A program made the position numbers and the translations under genes. A stretch of 64,000 nt of DNA from Mikania micrantha (lineage: Eukaryota; Streptophyta; Magnoliopsida; Asterales; Asteraceae): contig CM018688.1 in the NCBI GenBank assembly GCA_009363875.1, forward strand, positions 59,063,001-59,127,000, written 5' to 3'. The notes under the pieces were generated by a model. It did no database searches, was not told where the DNA came from, and saw nothing but the letters and a program-made list of their open reading frames with translations. Below are positions 55,792 through 64,000 of the stretch, piece by piece. Each line of letters begins with the position of its first letter. The first letter of the stretch is position 1.

Positions 55792-58700
55792 TGTAACATC
55801 AGTGCCGAAAGCATTTCCGAAACAGTGATCGCTACAGTAACTTGCACAGTAACTCAGGTACACACTACGCGAAACTATTTATATTGACACTAGATGCTTG
55901 ACACTAAACTATTATGCTATTGTTCTGAAATCTGACTTAAACCTTATGGTTTAACAGTCAGAAACACATCAGACAACACTGAACATGTACACACATGTTT
56001 GATTTGATGCTATTATGTATAAACGTATGCGAGGATAAACCGAACAAAACCATAACAGTTGCAGTTACAGAATGCTAAACCAACGAATTATTCGTATAGG
56101 TGACGATATGTACAAATAAATCTGAAAGTTTAACGTTCTGAAATGATGACTGAAAAATATAAAACAAGAATCAGAAAGTGAAACCAACGTCGTGTTCATT
56201 CGGGTGACGATTCGAACGAATACGCGCGATGGTGACGTGTTCTGATGAAACGAAAACGAAAAACGAAAAACGAACGCTAATTTAAGAAACTCTCTTTATA
56301 TAAAACACGTAAAATTACGCGTAACGATCCGGAAACGCAACGGAGACGAAAAACGAGCAACCGAAACGAACCTGAATACCCTTGGGGTATTTAAACCCTA
56401 AATGAGGCTTTCACCTCATTTTTCTACAACCTCTCTCTCTCTAAAACACTCTCTAGTCGTCAACCTCTCTCTCACTAACTTCTCTCTACCAAAAATCACT
56501 CAAAACTCAACCATTTTGCAAGATTTTGGTGCCAAATCGAAGCCACGAACGTCCTCTACATAAAAGTACAACGGATCGGAAGTTCTAACCAGCAATACTC
56601 GAGGTAATGAGCCATAAAGTTTCGGGAAAATATTCTTAACCCTTTGTTCGACCAAAAACCCTAAACCGGTTTAGAGCTCACACCCACACACCTCTACACT
56701 CTCGAGAACTAACCATCGCATAGGATTCATCTTAGAGCAACTTCACAAACACTCAAAGCCCGATGAAGGTGGTTCTGCTGAAACAGATGCGCAAGAAGGC
56801 TGCTGGCCGAACCCAGGTAGAGCCGAACATGCGTGCTTGCTTAGCCGAACCCTCATGTCGGCAAACCTGGGATTCACGAAGCTCTATGGCCGAACCTTTG
56901 CATGCTACCACCGAACCCTGCTGTACACCACCTACCACCGAACCTTTGGGCCCAGCCGAACCCATGCTGAATTGGGCAACATGCGAACCTGCTCCACCAC
57001 TCTACCGAAACCATGCATGAGTTTCATGGGCGAACCTATAGCAGGAACGAACCATCTGGAGCCGAACCTACAGCCTTCACGAACCCCCCATGATTAACAA
57101 TCCCTAACCGAACCTTGTTATTCAGCTAAACCCTACATGGTTGCTATGGCTCACGAACCTCTCTAAGCGAACCTGCACACTTATGGAGCCTAGGGACCGA
57201 ACATTCTAGGAGTCGCGAACCCTTGATGAGTTGAGAACCTCCCTCTTTGATGAACCCAACCCAGGATAGGACCTAGCTGAACAAACCTTATGGTAGTGGT
57301 TAACAGGTTCGCTTATGGGCCGAACCCTTAGCCATGTAACCTTGATCGGCCACTTATAGATCCTCCGGCCCAAAGAGTTAATTCGGCCCACCTTGTCAAA
57401 ACCATTATTGAGCCCATGTGACTTCATTGGCCCATGCCCAACCTATGCGGCCCGCTCACACACACACTCGGCCCAAGTAGATTATTCAACCTACACACAT
57501 ACAAGGCCGAATGCTTTAATTGTAATAAGCCCAATCTATTTATTCGGCCCGCATACAATAAATGAAAACAAATGCCTAAACCAACTTTTTAAGGTTAACA
57601 TACATGGATGTTTTGTATAACCCCTAATTACAACAAAAGTAGTATAATTCATGGAGTTAATACATTAATAACACTTGAACGTGATAAGTTTACACGCGTT
57701 TGGATTAAAGGCAAATACAAGCATATTAACTCAAACTTAAATTGATTAAGTATCATTAGAATCAACAATGGAAAACAAGGACCGAATAAAGACCGAGACA
57801 CACGAGTGTTAGCCTACTTTAGGGCTAACACATACACGCACACGAATCATTAAAACTTGTACTTATAAGTTTCAAACAACATGAAATCAATACAGGATCG
57901 TGAATACTACTACAAACACAACAACGAGCGCGCGCATTCTTGTTTATACTTAGTCAACCACTTCGAACACAAGGTGAGTTCATTTGTCCCTTTCCAAACT
58001 ATTTGTTTTACATCGGAACTGAGAAGCATGTTATACATTTTAAACAACTATTGAAATTTTATTAAATGCTTTTATGCTTATTCATGATACTTACACCAAT
58101 GCCTAAGCTCATAACTCTTATTTTGGAAGCTAAAGACTAAGACTCAAACTATACGCTTGATGCCTATGCTATAAACTAATGCTTATACTATATGCTTGAT
58201 GCTTATGTTTAAAACTCTTTGCTCAAACTATATGCTTGATGCTCATGCTAGAAACTCTATGCTCAGACTATATGCACGATGCTTATGCTATAAACTCTAT
58301 GCTTACACTATATGCGCAATGATAATGATATAGACTATGTGCTCAAATTATATGCTAATACTATAAGCTAAAAGCTCAAAGCTATGATTGTATGCTAAAT
58401 GCTAAACTTGTATCTATTCATGGACTACATAATTGCTAAACATTGCTAGAGCAAAGCTTGTACCCATGAATGAGATACGTGAAAGCTAAACTATGCAAAT
58501 GCTAAGCTCTTATCTATATACGAGATACGTAATTGCCAAACATTGATAGAGCATATAGGAGATAGGTGAATGCTAAACTATGTGTGTGTGTGTGCACAGC
58601 TTGTGTCTATATTTGAGATACGTAAATGCCAAAAATTGCTAGAGCAAGGCTAGTGTCTGCATATATGAGATACGTAAATGCTAAACTATTCGGATGCTAA

Positions 58701-59879
58701 GCTAAAACCAATTCATGAGATACGTAATGGCTAAACTTTGCTAGAGCAAAGCTTGTACACATGAATGAGATACGTGAAAGCTAAACTATACGAATACTAA
58801 GCTCTTATCTATATACGAGATACGTAATTGCCAAACATTGATAGAGCAAGGCTTGTATCTACATATAGGAGATAGGTGAATGCTAAACTGTGTGTGAGTG
58901 CACAGCTTGTGTCTATATATGAGATACGTAAATGCCAAACATTGCTAGAGCAAGGCTTGTGTCTGCATATATGAGATACGTAAATGCTAAACTATTCGGA
59001 TGCTAAGCTAAAACCAATTCATGAGATACGTAATGCTAAAAATTTCTAGAGCAAAGGTTGTATCTGTTCGTTGGCTACGTAATTGCTAAACATTGCTTGA
59101 GCAAAGCTTGTACCCATGCATGAGATTGGTGGAAGATAAACTATGATTGTGAAACTATTATTCTCGTACAACAGACTATAAAAGCTAATCTACATGAATG
59201 CTATAAACTTGTAAACTTCTAAACAGTATACTAAAGCTATGACAAAGACTGGATTGAATGGTAGGTAAAAGGCTTAATTATCATTAACAACAATATCATG
59301 TGTGGTTTAGTATGTGGTGGGATGGCGTCTGGGTGGGTTGTAGGCTCGACCCTTTCGTATGCCCTATATATAAGCATATCGAATTGGATATTACAGGTGA
59401 TGTTAATGAGGTTAAGGTTTTACCGAAAAGGTTTGCTAAAGTTATTTTTCAACTATTAAACTATATGAACTCACCAACGATTGTGTTGACTTTGTTTTCT
59501 TACTTGCTTTCTCAGGTGATGCACAGGAATAAACTAAGGCTCAGGATTGCGTGCTAGGATGCCCAGATAGAGGACCTAGTAGACTTTTGGGAAGCACATA
59601 TTTTGATACTTGATGTGAATCACTTTTGATATCTTGTACAGATACAAGATAGGAAACCCTTGATTCTTTTGATAGGTTTACTTAGTTAAATTACCAAACA
59701 TTGACAATTGTAATTTAACTTTGTAATCCTAGTTTAATGTTATATTGTGCTTCAGTTATTCTTAACAATGATGCTATGTAAACAATCTGATCATCACGAT
59801 TATCACTCACGATATCGCGCCCCGAGAACCTTCAACCCGGTGGGGAAGTCGATCCGTCCCGCCGGCTCAGGGTGTGACA
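55792..59879 (+). repeat. 3' LTR of element C
   Basis: It is 4088 bp, beginning TGTAACATCAGTGCC. It retains the hairpin position (56076-56132, loop mutated), a 605-base GCCGAACC-rich segment, the repeat array (about 58070-59130) and a TATA candidate at 59365. Confidence 0.92.
56668..57272 (+). repeat. GCCGAACC-rich segment, only in 3' LTR of C
   Basis: Over 15 occurrences of CGAACC, mostly within GCCGAACC, spaced irregularly at 15-40 bases. The 5' LTR joins directly across this segment with one to three bases of homology, so it was probably lost there. LTR A carries TTCGGC/CATTCG-rich sequence at the equivalent place. Confidence 0.75.
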
Positions 59880-59884
59880 CTTGT

Positions 59885-60568
59885 ATCTTCTGCTCAGTAT
59901 CCTCACTCTCTGCGACCACTGATTCAAACTTTGGCGCTAAAAACAAATTACCGAAACAAATCAATTATCAAAAAATTTAACTACTGAAAAAATAAATAAA
60001 CCTAGAAATCATACCCTTTAATAACCAACTAATAGGAAGAGATCTCCCCCAGAGATAGAACTTCTCTTAACATAGAAAAACTTATTCCTCCACTCCTCCT
60101 CGTTCATAGTAATACCATGAACCAAAACTGGAGCGCCACTTCTACTTTGGAGCAAAAAAAACGGGAATAACCATGGGTGCAAAGCCGATAGACAAAAGAG
60201 ATTTCAGGATACCAATTCTAAGACCATATTTATGGTTTAGTCTATGAAGAGTGACAAGTAAACGCCAACCCATAGGCATCAGTTGAGGATAACAGAGACG
60301 GGTAACGAAAAAAAATTCATAATTCAGAGAAGGGGAAAGGGAAAGATAGACCCAAAGAAAAGGGGTATTCCGAAAAACAAACCCATGGAGAAGAACTGTG
60401 ATCATCTTTGAGGGCAGGATCGAAAAGACGAAGTATGGTTTCCTCGGGGAACGCCTGAGACAGTTGCATGGAGTCAATGTGATCATCGTCAAAAGTACAC
60501 ACATTCTGCTCAGTATATGGAAGGATATTTTGATCGAAGAAATCGTCGGATTCAGATGAGTTCAACAT
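59885..60568 (-). pseudogene. Antisense gene of element D, exon 1 and start of exon 2
   Basis: Starts at ATG 60568 (MLNSSESDDFFDQNILPYTE). The frame shifts near 60340 and continues with LMPMGWRLLVTLHRLNHKYG, which is the same domain as in B. A frameshift occurs again near 60160 in a run of A residues. Intron 1 is intact here (donor G|GTATGA near 60015, acceptor TTTTTAG at about 59939). Exon 2 is interrupted by element C at 59884. Confidence 0.65.
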
Positions 60569-60808
60569 TCTAACAAAAAATATGAGAAACAGAGGATAAT
60601 GATAAGAAAACTTAACGGAGAAGAAGATCGAGAAGATTTTTTGTGATTTGAAAGAAAGGAGCGTGATCATTATATGCGCAGTAGACTGACACAACAGTCA
60701 CCACTATCCCCATATTAACCGTTCATTAAATCATGAAACCGTCCATTTTTAAATTTAAAATTCAAATTTTTACAGCTGTAATCACTATCTGTAAAAATTG
60801 GGGGCAAT

Positions 60809-61511
60809 TGTTAGGCGCTAAAATTTCTACCCGGGATTTTTCAGGATCCGGGATATTTCAGGATCAGGGATATTTAGGGATATCTAACTGACTAATCATT
60901 ATCTCTGTTTTCCTAATTTGTCTTGCTAGATTTCAGGCATTGATAGGTTGTTATACAGCTCAGCCAAATATCACAGAGAGGGACTCCAACTGATTTATTT
61001 TGGGACGCGGCATCCAAGAGAGATTGACGCCATTATTTTGAACAAGTCTCCCACGTTTGGAAAGTGCCGAAATACCCGCAACTGCCTTGTGAACGTTGTT
61101 GACCGTTTGTTTGTAATTTCATTCTATATAAACTGAGGCAATTGATCGATATAGGACCCATGATACACACTCATATTCACAGAAGCTCAATTATATACTT
61201 AGCATCGATCAACTTGTGCTCATCTGTTGTATTGTATTCATTGATTTATTAATTAAACTAGTCAGATTGACCATTGTCACCTCCCGAGGTTTTTATGCCA
61301 GAAATCCTAAGGGATTAAGGGATTTTCCTCGTATAAATCCCGTGTGTCTTGCTATTTTTCTGTTTCATACACTGAAATATCCCTAAAAATATTCAGGGAT
61401 ATTCTGATCACAGATTTGATATATTCAACATATTTGCTTGTAAAACACAATACCCCACTTTTCTAATTCGGTTTTGCTAAAAGTTAAGCTTATTAATTTT
61501 TACCCGAAACA
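60809..61511 (+). repeat. 3' LTR of element D
   Basis: It is 703 bp, preceded by the polypurine tract AAAAATTGGGGGCAAT (60793-60808) and followed by ATTGT. TATA candidate TATATAAA at about 61125; conserved block at about 61264-61346. It is the uninterrupted reference for the split 5' LTR. Confidence 0.9.
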
Positions 61512-61516
61512 ATTGT

Positions 61517-63510
61517 TTATATTGCCCGACTTCTAAATGCATTCATAATAAAGTTTTACATGATGTCTTAAATTACAATCATCCAAAATATAACAAAACT
61601 AAGGTCCTAAATTTCCAGAATATGATGTGTAAGATTTTACAAACATAGCGTAAATCAATAGGCTATGGAAGGAAAATCCCAAAAAAATATGCATGCAAAT
61701 GTGTTGTGACTTCAAGCAAATAATTCCCAAAATATGTCCCATGCTTGCTTCAATTATCTGAGAAATACATGCTAAAAATAGTCGGTATAAAGCTGGTGAG
61801 TTCACAGGTTTAGACACGTAAAAATTGAGTTGTTTCATTCGACCACAAGGTTTCAAAATGTGACTATTGTTCTCAAAAACAATATCATGAGTTGTGTGTA
61901 TTTATTATTACCATGAGCTCCCATAACCGAACTCGACATGATTGAATTGCCCCATCCCAATGTTCTATCGCAAAACATTGTATTGAGATGAATATTGTGC
62001 ACCCGATCTGACCTACAATCAAAGTTAGAGCTACTAACTATGGGTAGGGGTTGTCACTCCCGAATAGTACTATTCCCAATAATTCACGTTTACCCACAAT
62101 TAACGGTTATAGAATAGGGGACTTAAAGCGATAAAAGTAACTCGTGTAATAATGTGTTGAACTAAAACCACTTGTATCTATGTAACGAGTACAAGCATGA
62201 TTTCTCCCCCTGTGAGTTAGTAAAACATTGTAGAAAATAGGGGCTGTGAAACTCACTATTAGTGTAGATCCGAGGTCCTGAGAGTGTGAATATCGTCTTG
62301 TGTTTGAACCCATACTTGATTCCTATAATATTATGGATTTACATTGGGTTTGTTAACTTATAAAATTCTGTGTTGTCATTGTGTTGATTAATGCTCTTGT
62401 TATGTGTTATTTGTATTTTTTATAATGTTGGGTTTGTCATGGAAACTGTGTGTATTATAGTTGAAAGAAACTTGTTATAATATCTTAAAAATAATTACTT
62501 ATTGTTTGTACAAAATTTTGACATTATAAAAACGTATTTTTAAAAATATCTATTTTGTTTGTCAATACCCAAACATTTGAGATATTATATTCAGCAATAA
62601 TCATTTCAAATCACTTCATATATATGTATACAAATTAATATTTCATTTTCATGACAAATATATATATATATACAAGACATGTAAGTGTGCATGTTTAAAA
62701 TTTTCGTTTTTGGACAGATTGTGTTTAACATTTTATAGTGTACTTTTAAAATAGAAAGCGCTTTTTAAAAATTACGAGACTTTGTATTCTAACGTGTTCC
62801 GAATAACTTTTATTTAGAAAAGTTTTCATGATTTTGTTAGGAAATAGGTCAAAACAGTCATTTAAATTGAAAGGTCCGAGTTTGTAAACTGATTTTGTAG
62901 TGACTTTTTGGGATATTATTAGGTTGAGTTAGAAAATGTGTAAGTAGCGGTTGGAAAGCTAACTAGATGAACTTAATCATGGAGTTTGAATTTGCTCAGA
63001 TTCGAGCTTCTACGACTATGATATGTCTGTTGAAATCAGGACAGATTCTGTCCATAAATCAGAAGTGTGTAATTGTGCATATATAAAATTTTAATTAAGC
63101 ATTTTATAGTAGTTTTCACCTTAACAAGCAAGGAGAAGGATGGGAGTTTGAAAATGATGTTGTTGAGTTGAATAAAGGATGTTGAATGGGGCTATTTCCT
63201 TTCGATGGTGGTGTTAGAATTGAATGGATGGTTGGTTTTGTGTTGTGTGTGACGTAAACGACAAGAAAGAAGAAGAAAAAAAAACTTAATAGTTTTAGTG
63301 TGGATGTATTATGCACTATACTCTTCTATTTATAGACCTAGTTAGAGAGACAAGATCTTATGACCATCATGCTCAAATCTTGAAGTATTGGAGGTTGTGT
63401 ATTTGGTTGGTTGAATGGAAATGGCTTTGTACTATTTTTAATCTAAGCCCATTCCTTCTTTTCTTGTGCTTCTCCAACCGTCAATTAGAAGGTTTCATAT
63501 CCTTTTTTTA

Positions 63511-63513
<3 letters not shown>
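61517..63513 (-). repeat. LTR F, main part (minus strand)
   Basis: Continues from 11305 after removal of D. Blocks shared with LTR G: GGTGAGTTCACAGGTTTAG (about 61795) and CTGTGAAACTCACTATTAG (about 62250). There is no convincing ORF. A minus-strand TATA candidate (complement of CTATTTATA, 63326-63334) is the likely promoter. The outer edge is not found, so the LTR may extend beyond the window or be broken by the next repeat. Confidence 0.55.

Positions 63514-63558
<45 letters not shown>
63514..63558. repeat. (TA)n microsatellite
   Basis: About 22 TA units, directly followed by GGGGAGGGATATTCTAAG. Confidence 0.95.
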
Positions 63559-63561
<3 letters not shown>

Positions 63562-64000
63562 GAGGGATATTCTAAGAAGGCAAAAAACCATGAGAAGTGT
63601 GAGAAGCCACGAGAATGTGACACGTGTATTTTAGGGTAAAGGGTATAAACGTCAACACATAAATGGAGGCTGCACATGCAAGTCACATGTTAATTCCACC
63701 AAATTTTTTAAACGTATGTAACTATTTTATACGTTAAATTTTTTAAAAAAAAATTACACCATAAAATCACAAATTTCTTTACCTTTCTAACGAGTATAAT
63801 ATTGTTATATTTAACAATAGAAAAAGAACAAACCTGATTGTTCTTGAAACTTGTGCGTTTTTATGGTGTTTTCATATTGTTTGTGAAACTAGACGTTTTA
63901 TGGTGTTTTGAACATAAACAAAACACAACGTTTTTTAATTGCGTCATTTACACATGACGTTTTATGGTGTTTCTGTACTGTGTAATTTTCACAAACATTT
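63559..64000. mobile_element. Unclassified repeat, possibly Helitron or MITE, runs off window
   Basis: No coding potential is seen. The junction of a TA run with GGGGAGGG and then GAGAAGTGTGAGAAGCC resembles the start of abundant short plant elements. Further right, GTTTTATGGTGTTTT is repeated at about 63860, 63896 and 63958. No terminal structure can be confirmed within the window. Confidence 0.3.

Larger units (their letters stand above)
47396..59879 (+). mobile_element. Element C: decayed Tekay/Del-type retrotransposon
   Basis: Flanked by CTTGT at 47391-47395 and 59880-59884. LTRs are 47396-50959 and 55792-59879. Primer site at 50962 (TTGGTATCAGAGCT), polypurine tract at 55779-55791. It has the same gene order as A, with many stops and frameshifts. 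It interrupts exon 2 of the antisense gene of D. LTRs differ at several percent of positions and by a 605-base segment, so it is much older than A. Confidence 0.93.
11306..61511 (+). mobile_element. Element D: Tat-lineage Ty3/gypsy retrotransposon, hosts B, C and E
   Basis: Exact duplications ATTGT at 11301-11305 and 61512-61516 bound an element whose LTRs open TGTTAAGCGC/TGTTAGGCGC and end in ACCCGAAA-A/CA. The 5' LTR is split by B; the 3' LTR is 60809-61511. The internal order is primer site, gag, protease, RT, RNase H, second RNase H, integrase, tandem repeats, antisense gene, polypurine tract. Stops and frameshifts occur throughout, so it is defective. Later insertions account for most of its 50-kb span: B, C, and the E segment. 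Confidence 0.88.

Noticed and set aside
63116..63316. 66-codon minus-strand frame after the TATA box of LTR F as a gene
   Set aside because: Low-complexity phenylalanine run, no homology, and LTR U5/R regions normally do not code.

Overview
This window is plant nuclear DNA made almost entirely of transposable elements; I see no intact host gene. The evidence is plant-type Ty3/gypsy elements (Tekay/Del and Tat lineages), a Ty1/copia gag relic, a CACTA transposon, AT-rich spacers, and LTRs primed by initiator tRNA-Met. Element types and LTR sizes suggest a large eudicot genome, perhaps Asteraceae, but nothing here proves the family. I name the elements A to G for reference.

Left part (1-11244). 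A plus-strand LTR-like fragment (1-1264) carries an array of short hairpins. Next is part of a minus-strand element G: a small non-gag reading frame (1979-1458), a tRNA-Met primer-binding site, and an LTR (2097-3029). That LTR is interrupted by a 2.24-kb non-autonomous CACTA element (3030-5272), which carries a captured first exon of a CAF40/NOT9 (CCR4-NOT subunit) gene. After about 2.3 kb of unassigned AT-rich DNA comes a complete 2.73-kb LTR element with no gag or pol (7571-10298, target duplication TATAT), then a decayed copia gag (about 10400-11239).

Right part (11245-64000) is a nested stack. LTR F (minus strand) sits in the copia gag. Tat element D (11306-61511, duplication ATTGT) sits in F. 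Tat element B (11483-33998, duplication CAAGA) sits in the 5' LTR of D. Tekay element A (12746-25535, duplication CATCG) sits in the gag of B. Decayed Tekay element C (47396-59879, duplication CTTGT) sits in the antisense gene of D. An extra antisense gene plus LTR (E, LTR 45250-45991) also lies inside D. All these target duplications can be read directly and match exactly.

How the genes work: A is the only intact coder, with one 1560-residue Gag-protease-RT-RNase H-integrase-chromodomain polyprotein between nearly identical LTRs, so it is probably recent and possibly active. B and D are Tat elements with gag, a pol containing a second RNase H, tandem repeats, and a spliced antisense gene before the 3' LTR. 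The most interesting signal is a family of six hairpins, two in each of three Tat copies, whose outer stems differ in sequence but stay paired.
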